Shown one piece after another: positions 26,706 through 36,407 of a stretch of DNA of 64,000 nt. Position numbers and translations under genes: made by a program. Source of the DNA: Ilumatobacter fluminis (GTDB taxonomy: Bacteria; Actinomycetota; Acidimicrobiia; Acidimicrobiales; Ilumatobacteraceae); assembly GCF_004364865.1 (NCBI RefSeq), contig NZ_SOAU01000001.1:496001-560000 (forward strand), in the 5' to 3' direction. Below the pieces are notes generated by a model. It made no database searches and had not been told where the DNA came from. It saw only the letters and a program-made list of their open reading frames with translations. The stretch's first letter is position 1; every line of letters starts with the position of its first letter.

Positions 26706-27662
26706 GTGCCGCTGGCCGCCGACGGTGAATCCGGGAGTCCCCCACCCGGGTTCACCGCCGACGGATCCGAAGTCAGCCACCGACGATCTGCTCGCGGTCG
26801 GTCACCCGATCGATGGCCTGCCCTGGCCTTTCTGCTGCCGAATCTCACTCTCTTCACCGTCTTCACGCTGCTTCCGGTTGTCGTCGGTGTCGGGTTGAGC
26901 TTCTACGAATGGGACTTGATCTCATCCCCGGAGTTCGTGGGCTTGGAGAACTATCGCAGGCTTCTCGACGACGGTGAGGCTCGACATGCGCTGTGGATCA
27001 CGGCCCTCCTGATTCTCTTCGGGCTGCTCCCGACGATCGTGATCGGTCTCGTCGCAGCGACACTGTTGAACGCGAAGTTCCGTGGCATTCGGTACATCCG
27101 CACCCTCTACTACATGCCGATCGTCATCTCGCTGGTCGCCAGCGGTGTGTTGTGGCGCTTCATCTACGAGCCCAATCGTGGACTCTTGAACTGGCTACTC
27201 AGCCTGATCGGGATCGACGGCCCGCCATGGCTGAGTTCGACGCGCTGGGCGCTCCCAGCGATCGCCATGGTCCTCGTCTGGCTGGCGATTCCGCTCAGCA
27301 CGATGCTTTACCTCGCGGCGCTCCAGGGCATCCCCAGCACCGTGCTCGAAGCGGCACGAATCGACGGCGCCGGCTTCGTCGCCATGCTGTGGCACGTGAT
27401 CTGGCCGATGGTGCGCCCCACGACTGCGCTCGTGTCGCTCGTGACCGTCCTCGGGTTGGCTTTTGGATCGTTCGATCTCATCGCCTCCCTGACGCAAGGC
27501 GGGCCGCTCGACAGCACGAACACGTTGATCTACTACATGTACGACACCGCCTTCAACCAGCTCCAAGTCGGGTATGCGAGCGCGCTCGCCGTGTTCAACT
27601 TCGTCGCCGTCTTCGGAACCTTGGGCGCCGTCCTTGCCATCGGCAGGAGGCTTGTCAAGTGA
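26706..27662 (+). CDS. Sugar ABC transporter permease (MalF/UgpA type)
   Basis: Membrane subunit with six helices (first one ALAFLLPNLTLFTVFTLLPVV) and the ATPase-coupling loop EAARIDGAGFVAMLWHVIWP. The start is uncertain. GTG 26706 is the nearest standard codon downstream, but the strong GGAGGA at 26670-26675 has 6 nt spacing to an in-frame ATC at 26682. Upstream GTG 26580 and ATG 26595 overlap the binding-protein gene. The stop overlaps the next permease by 4 nt. Confidence 0.85.
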   Translation: MPLAADGESGSPPPGFTADGSEVSHRRSARGRSPDRWPALAFLLPNLTLFTVFTLLPVVVGVGLSFYEWDLISSPEFVGLENYRRLLDDGEARHALWITALLILFGLLPTIVIGLVAATLLNAKFRGIRYIRTLYYMPIVISLVASGVLWRFIYEPNRGLLNWLLSLIGIDGPPWLSSTRWALPAIAMVLVWLAIPLSTMLYLAALQGIPSTVLEAARIDGAGFVAMLWHVIWPMVRPTTALVSLVTVLGLAFGSFDLIASLTQGGPLDSTNTLIYYMYDTAFNQLQVGYASALAVFNFVAVFGTLGAVLAIGRRLVK

Positions 27663-28486
27663 GCGTCCGCAACCGAACCCGAAACAGCGTGCACCTTGCG
27701 GTCGTGCTCCTCGGCGGCATCGTCATGGCGATTCCGCTGTTGTGGCTGGCCTCGAGTGCATTCAAGTCGACCGAGGAGATCTACTCCTTCCCGCCGGTCT
27801 TCGTTCCTACGCCACCACAGTGGAGCAATGTCGCCGATGCCATCGACCTCGTGGGCGTTCGAACGATCGTCAACTCGCTCATCTTCAGCGGCTCGGTCGT
27901 CGCGATCCAATGGTTGCTGACCATCGCTGCCGGATTCGCGCTGGCAAAAATGAGGTTCCGTGGTGGCGGGACCATCATTGCTGTCGTCGCCGCATCCATG
28001 TTCATCCCAGGTCAAGTGCAGCTGATTCCTATGTACATCGTGGTGCGAGAGATGAACCTGCTGAATACCTATCCAGGCATGATCCTCCCGATCGTGGGCC
28101 ACGCTGCATTCGGCACGCTGCTGTTTCGGCAGTTCTTCATCAAGCTTCCGGACGGGTTGATCGAGGCCGCCCGTCTCGACGGAGCAGGATGGTGGAAGAT
28201 CTTCTGGAAGATCGCTGTGCCCTTGAGTGGGCCTGCATCAGCTGCGTACTGCGCCGTGACCTTCCTCAATGCTTGGAACATGTATGTGTGGCCCCTCGTT
28301 GTCGCCACCCGCCCGAACCTTCGAGTCCTGCCGCTTGCCATAGCGCCACTCGCGAGCGAAGGGACGATCGTGCCACCCAACATCGCTATGGCGGCGCTGC
28401 TGGTCTCGACGGTCCCCGTCTTGATCGCGTTTCTCTTCGCCCAGCGCTACTTCGTCCAGGGACTCAGCGGTACCGGACTCGACTAG
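27659..28486 (+). CDS. Sugar ABC transporter permease (MalG/UgpE type)
   Basis: A 275-aa permease with six membrane helices starting AVVLLGGIVMAIPLLWLASSA. The coupling motif EAARLDGAGWWKIFWKIAVP is present. GTG 27659 overlaps the preceding stop. No ATPase gene follows, so the transporter must borrow one. The MsmX/UgpC-like ATPase at 44182 is the obvious candidate. Confidence 0.9.
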   Translation: MSVRNRTRNSVHLAVVLLGGIVMAIPLLWLASSAFKSTEEIYSFPPVFVPTPPQWSNVADAIDLVGVRTIVNSLIFSGSVVAIQWLLTIAAGFALAKMRFRGGGTIIAVVAASMFIPGQVQLIPMYIVVREMNLLNTYPGMILPIVGHAAFGTLLFRQFFIKLPDGLIEAARLDGAGWWKIFWKIAVPLSGPASAAYCAVTFLNAWNMYVWPLVVATRPNLRVLPLAIAPLASEGTIVPPNIAMAALLVSTVPVLIAFLFAQRYFVQGLSGTGLD

Positions 28487-28526
28487 ATCCATCTCGTCCC
28501 GCTGCCGGGGCGAATTAGGGAGAACC

Positions 28527-29780
28527 ATGGAGAACGTACAAATGTGCCTCGTCGGTTGCGGCGGCATGGGGGAGCGGCATGTCCGCGGTTTCGGAGCGCT
28601 GCGCGAGCATGGCATCGAGCACGTTGGCCTCGCAGCGGTCTGCGATCTCGACGAGGCGGCGGCGGTGCGGATCGCAGGTATCGCCGAAAGCACGCTCGGG
28701 CATCGCCCCAAGGTCTATGCCTCCGTCGACGAAGCACTGAACGACGACGGCATTGATGCCTTCGACATCGTGACCGACGCGAGCAGCCATCACCGTGTCG
28801 CCGTCCCCATCCTCGAGGCCGGCCGACACCTTCTCTGCGAGAAGCCGCTCGGTATCACCGTTCAGAACTGTCAGGTGATCCTGGACGCTGCACAGCGATC
28901 GGGGGCCGTGCTCGGGGTTGCCGAGAACTATCGCCGGGGTCCTGCGAATCGTCTGGCGCGGGCAGTCCTCGACTCCGGAATCCTCGGCGATATCCACCTC
29001 TTCGTCGAGTTCCACGTCGGAGGTGACGACGGCATCATCATCACGCCCTGGCGTCACCTCAAAGAACGAGGAGCCATCGGCCTGGATATGGCGGTCCACT
29101 ACACCGACATCGTTCAGTATCTACTCGGACCCTTCGAGACCGCCTTCGGTGCCGGATTGATCGCCGAGCCGGTTCGGCGCAGACGGGAGGCGCCCGAAAT
29201 GGACCTCGCGTCGTATCACGCCCGTCACGCAGGAATGCCCGAAACCGTCGAAGCAACAGGCGAGGACTCCATCATCGCCATGTTCCAGATGCAGTCAGGT
29301 GTCATGGCTCAATGCGTCAACATCGCATCTGGACCCGAGAAGCTCGGCAGCCGGACCGTCTACGGACGCGACGGCGTCATGCGCATCCCCCGCGATCGCA
29401 GCGGCCTCGCCGTCGAGGTCACGTTTCGCGATGGCAGCATCCAGGGCGACGATCTGGCCGAGCTGATCGGCTTCGAGCTCGACCCGCTCACCCAGCGACT
29501 CTTCCAATCGACGGTGTACGACCGCCCGTTCGAATGGATCGACGCTGCGCACGTCGCGGTCGAGCTTGCGGACTTCGGTTCTGCGGTGATCGAAAATCGG
29601 TCGCCCGAGGTCGACGGCGAGCTCGGCACGGCCGCGGTGGCCGCAGTACTTGCCGTTCTGGAGTCGGGTGTCCTCGGCCGCGCTGTGACCTACGACGAGG
29701 TCCGCTCTGGTGCGGTGCACTCATACCAAGACGAGATCGACCTTGCACTAGGGCTTGAGCCTGTCGGCGGCCGGTCATGA
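28527..29780 (+). CDS. Gfo/Idh/MocA family oxidoreductase
   Basis: A 417-aa dehydrogenase, longer than average for the family. LVGCGGMGERHVRGF is the dinucleotide-binding motif, HLLCEKPLGI carries the catalytic Lys, and GAIGLDMAVHYTDIVQYL is the substrate His/Asp helix. A GGGAG site precedes the ATG. It overlaps the VOC gene by 4 nt. D-apiose dehydrogenase belongs to the same superfamily, which is relevant because of the RuBisCO-like protein downstream, but substrate assignment is open. Confidence 0.86.
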   Translation: MENVQMCLVGCGGMGERHVRGFGALREHGIEHVGLAAVCDLDEAAAVRIAGIAESTLGHRPKVYASVDEALNDDGIDAFDIVTDASSHHRVAVPILEAGRHLLCEKPLGITVQNCQVILDAAQRSGAVLGVAENYRRGPANRLARAVLDSGILGDIHLFVEFHVGGDDGIIITPWRHLKERGAIGLDMAVHYTDIVQYLLGPFETAFGAGLIAEPVRRRREAPEMDLASYHARHAGMPETVEATGEDSIIAMFQMQSGVMAQCVNIASGPEKLGSRTVYGRDGVMRIPRDRSGLAVEVTFRDGSIQGDDLAELIGFELDPLTQRLFQSTVYDRPFEWIDAAHVAVELADFGSAVIENRSPEVDGELGTAAVAAVLAVLESGVLGRAVTYDEVRSGAVHSYQDEIDLALGLEPVGGRS

Positions 29781-30310
29781 CTTCTCCTACTGGCCAGGTG
29801 GCCCATGTGGCAGGCTTCCCGATCAAGCAAGTCGCGATGGTCGTCCGGGACCTCGACCAAGCCGTACGCGCCTATTGGAACCGCCTGGGAGTTGGCCCTT
29901 GGACCTCCTACGTACTTGAACCGCCCCGGCTCAAGGACATGACGTATCACGGGGAACCAGTCGAGTTCGCGATCCGACACGCATTGGCCTGGTCGGGTGA
30001 GACGCAGCTCGAGTTGGTGCAGCCCCTCTACGGACCGAGCATCTTCTCCGACCATCTCGACGTCTGTGGCGAGGGGCAGCACCACCTTGGCATCTTCGTC
30101 GATGACCACCCTGCCGCTATGCAGTCGCTCACCGACTCCGGGTTTCGGTATGTGCAAGGAGCCCGTGGGTTCGGCGCCGAAGGCGATGGGGCGTTCGCCT
30201 ACTTCGAGACCGATGAGCCTGTCGGAACGATCATCGAGGTGATCGAGGCGCCGAAAGTTCGGATCCCACCCGACTTCGTGTATCCCGCCGAGCCGGGGGG
30301 CAACCCGTGA
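29777..30310 (+). CDS. VOC family protein (glyoxalase superfamily)
   Basis: A 177-aa protein with two VOC half-folds. KQVAMVVRDLDQAVRAYW begins the first repeat and HHLGIFVDDHPAAMQSL the second, with Glu residues (QLELVQ, IIEVIE) that can bind metal. It overlaps both neighbours by 4 nt. It resembles Glyoxalase_4 members found in sugar-catabolic operons; an epimerase or isomerase role on a keto-sugar acid is a guess. Confidence 0.75.
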   Translation: MTSPTGQVAHVAGFPIKQVAMVVRDLDQAVRAYWNRLGVGPWTSYVLEPPRLKDMTYHGEPVEFAIRHALAWSGETQLELVQPLYGPSIFSDHLDVCGEGQHHLGIFVDDHPAAMQSLTDSGFRYVQGARGFGAEGDGAFAYFETDEPVGTIIEVIEAPKVRIPPDFVYPAEPGGNP

Positions 30311-31431
30311 GGATCGAGCACATCGAGACCTACGTTGCGCACAACTGGACCTTCGTCGAAGTCACCACAGACACGGGAATAGTCGGCGTTGGCGAGTCGA
30401 CGTTCTTCGGCTTTCCCGAGGCTGCAGCGTCGATCGCCGACGCTTTCGGCCGTTCGCTGCTCGGCACCGATCCGATGCGCGCTGAGCACCACTGGCTTTC
30501 GGCCTATCGAGCCAAGTCCATGCGCGGCATGGCCATCATGGGCGCGATCAGCGCGATCGACCAGGCGCTGTGGGACATACGCGGAAAATACTTCGAAGCG
30601 CCGGTCTGGCAGCTGCTCGGCGGGCAGGTCCGTGACGGCGTCCGAGCCATGCCCGTCCTTCCGACGGGCACCGTCGAGGAGGTCGCCGAGCACGCTACGG
30701 CAGCCGTCCGAGCCGGCTTCAGCGCCATCAAGGTGCTGCTGTTCCAAGACGAACATCACGACCTGCGATACGGCGCCCGGATCGACGACCTCGTACGCCG
30801 AGCCCGGGCAGTTCGAGACGCTGTCGGATGGGACGTCGACATCGCCATCGAGCTGCATCGCAACTTGTCCCCGGGCGACTCGCCGCTCCTGATCAACGAA
30901 CTGGCTTCAATGCGACCATATTTTGTCGAGGATCCGTGTGCGCCCGACAGCGTGATGTCATTCGCCGAGGTGGCATCGAAGGTGTCCGTTCCGATGGCGG
31001 CAGGTGAACGCAACACATCGATCTGGGAGTTTCGCGAGTACCTCGAACACGCACGTGTCGCCTTTGTCCGCCCCGATGTCGGCGTCGCCGGGGGTATCAC
31101 CCATGTGCGCAAGATCTGTGCCATTGCAGAGGCGCATCACGCCGCAATCGCCCCGCACGCGGTCCCGTCCGGACCGGTCGCCACCGCGTCTCAAGTTCAA
31201 CTCGGCGCGTGCACACCCAACTGGGATGCGCAAGAGCACCGCGCCCAAGACGGATCGCCGTGGTCCGATGTCGTCGAAAACGTCGCCCGCATCGAGGACG
31301 GGTACTTCGTCATCCCCGATCTCCCCGGGTTGGGCATCTCGCTCGATCACGAAGGGCTCAAGAACACTCCGCCACTTGACAAGCCCCCGACTGCGCACCT
31401 CAAAGCCGATGGAACGGTGGCACTGCGATGA
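30307..31431 (+). CDS. Enolase-superfamily acid-sugar dehydratase (galactonate dehydratase-like)
   Basis: A 374-aa mandelate racemase/muconate lactonizing enzyme family member. Metal ligands are read as E182, E208 (FVEDPCAP) and E234 (AAGERN). E182-x-H184 replaces the more common D-x-H, and H284 (IAPHAVPSG) matches the second catalytic His of D-galactonate dehydratase; the spacing is almost identical to that enzyme. GTG start with 4-nt overlap on each side. Product: a 2-keto-3-deoxy sugar acid. Confidence 0.85.
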   Translation: MRIEHIETYVAHNWTFVEVTTDTGIVGVGESTFFGFPEAAASIADAFGRSLLGTDPMRAEHHWLSAYRAKSMRGMAIMGAISAIDQALWDIRGKYFEAPVWQLLGGQVRDGVRAMPVLPTGTVEEVAEHATAAVRAGFSAIKVLLFQDEHHDLRYGARIDDLVRRARAVRDAVGWDVDIAIELHRNLSPGDSPLLINELASMRPYFVEDPCAPDSVMSFAEVASKVSVPMAAGERNTSIWEFREYLEHARVAFVRPDVGVAGGITHVRKICAIAEAHHAAIAPHAVPSGPVATASQVQLGACTPNWDAQEHRAQDGSPWSDVVENVARIEDGYFVIPDLPGLGISLDHEGLKNTPPLDKPPTAHLKADGTVALR

Positions 31432-32522
31432 ACGAGCCCGATCGCCGTTGGAACGTGGGCCTGGTCGGACGTGAACTCCTCCGCAGCGCCTATCTGGGCG
31501 ACGACGCGCTCGCACAGCTCGACGCCTTCGCCGACTTCCGCTTCTTCGAGAGCGACCTCGAGTCGAGTTGGGACAAGCCCCCGGAAGCATCTCCGCACGA
31601 CTTGGACGAACTCAAGGTCTTCGTCACCGATCTCGATGCGCTGATCGTTTGCCATGGCTCGCCGAGGATCACCGCCGAGGTCATGGATCGAGCGCCGCAC
31701 CTGAAGCTCATCGGCGAGCTGGAAGGTGACCGATTCGCTCAGCGGATCGACGTCGAAGAGGCGAGCCGACGAGGCGTCGCTGTGGTCGACACGACCCACG
31801 GCTCGTCCTACCCCGTCGCTGAGTGGGCCCTCGGGCTGACGCTCGTCGGACTCAACAATGCCGGCTCGCTGTTCCGTCGCCTCATCTCCGGCGAGGAGAT
31901 CTTCGCGAGCCGAGCGGAACGGGAGGCGGATCCCGTCTATCGCTACGGCGAGCTGACCGGGAAACGGGTGGGCCTGATCGGATGCGGCTACATCGGCCGC
32001 AGGTTGATCGAGCTACTTCGACCGTTTCAGGTCGATCTCTACGTTCACGACCCGTATGTGCCGAACGAGATTGCCGACATTTACGACCTCACCCTGACAT
32101 CGCTCGAACAGGTCCTCACCGGCTGCGATGTGGTGATCTGCCTCGTGCCCCTCACACCGGGAACCAAGGGACTTCTCGGGAGGAAAGAACTCGGGATGCT
32201 CCGCTCCGGCGCCGTGCTCGTCAATGTATCCCGAGGAGCCGTGATCGATACTTCCGCACTGATCGACCGCCTCCGTGAGGGCGATGTGATCGCGTGCCTC
32301 GACGTGTTCGACCCGGAGCCGATCCCGGCCGACTCCCCAGTGCGGTCGATGCACAACGTCTTTCTGACGCCCCACATCGCAGGCGTCACAGCTGCCGGCC
32401 GAATGCGATTCTTCTCACTGATGGTCGACGAGATCGAGCGGGTGTTCCGGGGCCACCGCACGCGTCACGACCTCTCACCTCGCGTGGTGGCGAACCGCAC
32501 CGGAACGCCGCCGGACTCGTGA
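31428..32522 (+). CDS. D-isomer-specific 2-hydroxyacid dehydrogenase
   Basis: A 364-aa NAD-dependent dehydrogenase. VGLIGCGYIGRRLIELLRPF is the nucleotide-binding motif, VNVSRGAVIDTSAL carries the active-site Arg, VFDPEPIPADSP the Glu and LTPHIAGVT the catalytic His. It has extra N-terminal residues compared with the usual 310-330 aa. Overlapping start and stop codons place it firmly in the operon. It could reduce glyoxylate or hydroxypyruvate or oxidise a sugar acid. Confidence 0.88.
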   Translation: MNEPDRRWNVGLVGRELLRSAYLGDDALAQLDAFADFRFFESDLESSWDKPPEASPHDLDELKVFVTDLDALIVCHGSPRITAEVMDRAPHLKLIGELEGDRFAQRIDVEEASRRGVAVVDTTHGSSYPVAEWALGLTLVGLNNAGSLFRRLISGEEIFASRAEREADPVYRYGELTGKRVGLIGCGYIGRRLIELLRPFQVDLYVHDPYVPNEIADIYDLTLTSLEQVLTGCDVVICLVPLTPGTKGLLGRKELGMLRSGAVLVNVSRGAVIDTSALIDRLREGDVIACLDVFDPEPIPADSPVRSMHNVFLTPHIAGVTAAGRMRFFSLMVDEIERVFRGHRTRHDLSPRVVANRTGTPPDS

Positions 32523-33826
32523 ACCAAGGCCCTCGGTTGGTCTCGTCTCCAGAACTTGGCGCGCCACCACCGCCAACGTCCAACGTTCCACATCGTTTGC
32601 CCACAACGAGTTCGCCGTGGTTCGTTCTCACCCTCGCGATCATCGTGGGTGCGCTGACCGGCCCAGGTCAGACGTTCGGCGTATCGGTTTTCGTCGACCA
32701 CATCGTGACCGATCTGGCGCTCAGCCGGTCCGGTGTCGCCACCGCCTACCTCATCGGCACGCTGATCGGTGCCGTCCTGCAACCCGCGGTCGGATCGTTG
32801 GTGGACCGTTTCGGGGTTCGGAAGGCGCAAGCCGTCCTCGGCGTGGCGTTCGGTGTGGCGCTCATGAACATGTCGTACGTCGACGGTTTCGTCTGGCTCG
32901 TGCTCGGATTCGCCGGCATCCGATTCCTCGGCCAGGGGGCGCTCACGATGGTCGCGACGGTCACCGTGCAGGTCGCGTTCAATCGTCGACGTGGCGTCGC
33001 CCTCGGCATCCACACCACGGTCGTCTCGGCACTCATCGCGTGTTCCCCCTTGGTCTTGGCGCTCCTCATCAACGCGTATGGGTGGCGTACGGCATGGCTA
33101 CTGTGCGGATTGGTCGTCGGTGTCACCATCTCACCGATCGCACTCCTGGGGCTTCGTCATATCGGGGCAGCTCGCGAACGCGACACCCCGGTTCAGGACG
33201 TTGGTCGCGTCTGCCGCTCGGCGAAATCCGCAACAGCCTTCACCCGTCGCGAGGCGCTCCGCACGGCCCAATTTTGGATGCTGGCCTCGGTGGTCGGTGC
33301 TTCGGCCCTCATGGTGACGTCGTTCAACTTCCATCAGATCGACCTGCTGGGTCGGGCGGGATTCTCCGAGGGCGAAGCAGCAGCGCTGTTCCTCCCTCAG
33401 GTCATCGGATCATCGATTGCCGGCTTGGCCTTCGGTGTCCTGAGTGACCGGATGGGTGTGCGCTTTCTCCCGGCTGTCGCCATGTTGGCCCTGATCGGCG
33501 CCCAGCTGGTCGCTACGGTCGTTCGACCAGGCGCCTCCGTCGTCGCTTTCGCACTCTTCGTGGGTCTCACCCAGGGTGCCATGCGGGCCTCGTTCGTGAC
33601 CGTCGTACCGGCCTGGTTCGGGATCGCTCACGTCGGGGCGATCTCCGGAGTGCTCACGCTGGTGATGGTCAGCGCCTCCGCCATCGGGCCTCTCGCCATG
33701 ACCTTGCTGGTGGACGCAACCGGCACATACGCGTCAGCGCTGCTCATCCTGCTCATCGTGCCCCTGCTCGCGCTCGCCCTCGCGCTCGGCCCGAATCAGC
33801 CACCGAGGGGTCTATCAAGCACATGA
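32519..33826 (+). CDS. MFS transporter, oxalate/formate antiporter-like
   Basis: A 435-aa carrier with 12 predicted helices. GSLVDRFGVRKAQ between helices 2 and 3 and GVLSDRMGVRFLP in the second half are the MFS loop motifs. The chosen GTG at 32519 overlaps the previous stop; the first helix starts about residue 32. The sequence type is that of monocarboxylate carriers, so it may import or export an acid. Its stop overlaps the RuBisCO-like start. Confidence 0.85.
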   Translation: MNQGPRLVSSPELGAPPPPTSNVPHRLPTTSSPWFVLTLAIIVGALTGPGQTFGVSVFVDHIVTDLALSRSGVATAYLIGTLIGAVLQPAVGSLVDRFGVRKAQAVLGVAFGVALMNMSYVDGFVWLVLGFAGIRFLGQGALTMVATVTVQVAFNRRRGVALGIHTTVVSALIACSPLVLALLINAYGWRTAWLLCGLVVGVTISPIALLGLRHIGAARERDTPVQDVGRVCRSAKSATAFTRREALRTAQFWMLASVVGASALMVTSFNFHQIDLLGRAGFSEGEAAALFLPQVIGSSIAGLAFGVLSDRMGVRFLPAVAMLALIGAQLVATVVRPGASVVAFALFVGLTQGAMRASFVTVVPAWFGIAHVGAISGVLTLVMVSASAIGPLAMTLLVDATGTYASALLILLIVPLLALALALGPNQPPRGLSST

Positions 33827-35079
33827 ACGCCACCACACACTTCCGGACCACCTACCTGATCGAAACCGCTTCCGACCCTCAGGACGCGGCCGAGACGCTC
33901 GCCGGCGAACAGTCTGCTGGAACGTTCGTGCGAGTGCCGGCCGAGACCGACGGCCTTCGCGCGCGACACGGAGCGATCGTTCTCAACGTCGAGGTGCTCG
34001 ACGAGTCGGAGCGCCCTGCGCTACCTGGCGCGATCGTCGCCCGACCCGGGGAGCCGTATCGACGAGCGCGAGTTGAAATCGCCTACCCGGTCGAGAACGT
34101 GGGCGACTCACTTCCACAGCTCCTGACGACGATCGGCGGCAACCTGTTCGAGCTCGCGCCGCTGTCCGGCGTGCGGGTGGTCGACGTCGAGATTCCGGCC
34201 CCGGTGCTCGATAACTGCCCCGGACCTCAGTTCGGTATCGAAGGCACTCGACGCCTTGCAGGCGTCGACGGTCGACCGCTCATCGGCACAATCGTGAAGC
34301 CCAGCGTCGGTCTCACCCCGGCACAGACAGCCGAACTGGTCGAAACGCTCGCTGACGCCGGGCTGGACTTCGTGAAGGACGACGAACTCATCGCAGATCC
34401 CCCCTACTCGCCATTCGTCGACCGAACGGAGGCCGTGCTTGCCGCGCTGCGACGCCACCGGGATCGAAGCGGTCGATCGGTCATGTACGCCGCCAATCTC
34501 ACGGGTGACAGCGACGACATGCGCCGTCATCACGACGCCGTCGTCGACCATGGCGGGAATTGCGTGATGGTCAGCGTGCTCTCGGTCGGACTCGCCGGCC
34601 TGATGGCTCTGAGGAGACACAGCGACCTACCCATCCATGCTCACCGCAATGGATGGGGCGCGCTGACCCGTCACCCACTTCTCGGCTTCGACTTCGACGT
34701 CATGCAGAAGTTCTGGCGGCTCGCTGGTGCCGATCACATCCACGTCAACGGCATTGACAACAAGTTCACCGAATCGAACGAATCAGTCGCAGCGAGCGCC
34801 AGATCCTGCATCGAGCCGCTCGGCGGTCACCCACCGACCGTTCCCGTCTTCTCGTCAGGGCAGTGGGCTGGGACCGCTACCGAAACGCTCGCCGCTGCCG
34901 GGGGTCCGGACCTCATCCATGTCGCCGGCGGCGGCATCATGGCACATCCTGACGGACCCGCAGCCGGAGTCGAAAGCATGCTCGACGCCTGGGAAGCAGC
35001 GCTCGCGGACCGGTCGGTGGCGGAGCACGCGAACGATCGGCCGGCATTGCGACGAGCCTTCGAACGGTTCGGGTCGTGA
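33823..35079 (+). CDS. RuBisCO-like protein (form IV), probable acid-sugar phosphate enzyme
   Basis: A 418-aa RuBisCO large-chain-fold protein. Residues equivalent to RuBisCO are kept: K159 (K175), K185/D187/E188 in VKDDE (carbamylated Lys and Mg ligands), H274-R275 in HAHRNGWG, H307, and loop-6 K314 in GIDNKF. The second Lys of KPK is Ser, and the SGG phosphate motif reads SSGQW, so carboxylation of ribulose bisphosphate is unlikely. No small subunit or phosphoribulokinase is present. Directly upstream of a DUF1537 kinase, it resembles OiaX/OiaT-type 3-oxo-isoapionate-4-phosphate enzymes. Glycolate oxidase genes follow. Confidence 0.88.
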   Translation: MNATTHFRTTYLIETASDPQDAAETLAGEQSAGTFVRVPAETDGLRARHGAIVLNVEVLDESERPALPGAIVARPGEPYRRARVEIAYPVENVGDSLPQLLTTIGGNLFELAPLSGVRVVDVEIPAPVLDNCPGPQFGIEGTRRLAGVDGRPLIGTIVKPSVGLTPAQTAELVETLADAGLDFVKDDELIADPPYSPFVDRTEAVLAALRRHRDRSGRSVMYAANLTGDSDDMRRHHDAVVDHGGNCVMVSVLSVGLAGLMALRRHSDLPIHAHRNGWGALTRHPLLGFDFDVMQKFWRLAGADHIHVNGIDNKFTESNESVAASARSCIEPLGGHPPTVPVFSSGQWAGTATETLAAAGGPDLIHVAGGGIMAHPDGPAAGVESMLDAWEAALADRSVAEHANDRPALRRAFERFGS

Positions 35080-36407
35080 TGGCCGTTCCAAGGGTCGGCT
35101 TCGTCGGCGATGACTTTACCGGGTCGACGGACGCGCTGGAGTCGCTCTATCTCGGTGGAATCGATGCGGAACTCCTTGTCGATGGCACGGAACTCTCGCT
35201 GCCGACGGAGCGCAGAGCGAGCGTCGGGATCGCCACGACGGCTCGGACCTGGTCACCGGAGCAGATGTGGGATCGACTCCCCTCGTCCTTTGCCGCGCTG
35301 CGAGATGCTGGAGCAGACCTCTGCCACTACAAGGTCTGCTCAACCTTCGATTCGTCTCCAACGATCGGCAGCATCGGAACCGCGATCGAGATAGGAATCG
35401 AAGTCCTCGATGCCGACGTGGTGCCCGTCGTCATAGGCACCCCACCACTTGGCAGAGCGGTGGTCTACGGCAACTTGTTCGCGAGAGCGAACGGTGCGAT
35501 GTACCGGATCGACCGTCATCCCACGATGAGTCGACATCCCGTCACGCCGATGGACGAATCGGACCTGCGACGGCACCTCGAACGTCAGACGGCGAGAACA
35601 GTCGGCTCCGTCGACATCGATGTGCTCTCACGCGGCGTCGAGGTGGCACTCGAAGCGATCGATGACGAGCGACGCTCCGGTCGCAACATCATCGTTTTCG
35701 ACACCGTCGACGACGACCACCTCCGCACCATTGGCCGCGTCCTGCTCCACCTCGCACGTCGGACCCGGACCTTCGTCGTCGGATCGTCGGCGGTCGAGCG
35801 AGCGGTCGGTCTTGCGTCGGGGGCCTCAGCGCTGCCATCGCCCGTTCCGCCCGTTGATCAGATACTCGTGATGTCAGGTAGCGCGTCGCCGGTGACAGCG
35901 TCGCAGATCGAGTACGCACGATCCATCGGCTATTGCACTATCCGCGTGGAGCCAACCGCCCTCGACATCGAGTCGCTCCTCGACCTGGGTCGAGCTGCGT
36001 GGAGTCGCGGCAATAGCGTCATCTACTATTCGGCTCTTGGGCCCGACGACCCCTCATTACGCTCCTCATCTGGCACCCGCGGGCCCGACATCTCAACTCG
36101 ACTCGGCGACGCGCAGGCCGACATCGTTCGTCGATTCCTCGACTCCATCGAGGTCAGCCGACTGTGCGTCAGCGGAGGGGACACCTGCGGTCGGGTCGTA
36201 CGCGACCTAGGGCTGAACTCACTCAGAATCCTTGCATCGGTCGAGCCGGGCGGACCGCTCTGCTTGGCATCGTCTGCGCACTTAGGGACCGATGGACTCA
36301 CGGTCGCGCTCAAAGGCGGACAGGTCGGATCAGACGACTACTTCGAGCTCGTGCGACGAGGCGGTCCGACGACGTCGCCGGCATTAACGCTGAAGGACTC
36401 ACCATGA
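35079..36407 (+). CDS. Four-carbon acid-sugar kinase family protein (DUF1537)
   Basis: A 442-aa kinase with FVGDDFTGSTDALESL at the N-terminus (acid-binding Asp pair) and LCVSGGDTCGRVVRDLG in the C-terminal nucleotide domain. ATG 35079 shares its first base with the preceding stop; GTG 35076 is an alternative. It is distinct from the DUF1537 protein at 11280 (DDDPTGTQT form). Next to a RuBisCO-like protein it fits an OiaK-like 3-oxo-isoapionate kinase that makes the phosphate used by the RuBisCO-like enzyme. Confidence 0.85.
   Translation: MAVPRVGFVGDDFTGSTDALESLYLGGIDAELLVDGTELSLPTERRASVGIATTARTWSPEQMWDRLPSSFAALRDAGADLCHYKVCSTFDSSPTIGSIGTAIEIGIEVLDADVVPVVIGTPPLGRAVVYGNLFARANGAMYRIDRHPTMSRHPVTPMDESDLRRHLERQTARTVGSVDIDVLSRGVEVALEAIDDERRSGRNIIVFDTVDDDHLRTIGRVLLHLARRTRTFVVGSSAVERAVGLASGASALPSPVPPVDQILVMSGSASPVTASQIEYARSIGYCTIRVEPTALDIESLLDLGRAAWSRGNSVIYYSALGPDDPSLRSSSGTRGPDISTRLGDAQADIVRRFLDSIEVSRLCVSGGDTCGRVVRDLGLNSLRILASVEPGGPLCLASSAHLGTDGLTVALKGGQVGSDDYFELVRRGGPTTSPALTLKDSP

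Noticed and set aside
33823-35079. True RuBisCO for carbon fixation
   Set aside because: No small subunit or phosphoribulokinase is seen, and the KPK and SGG motifs are changed to KPS and SSGQ.
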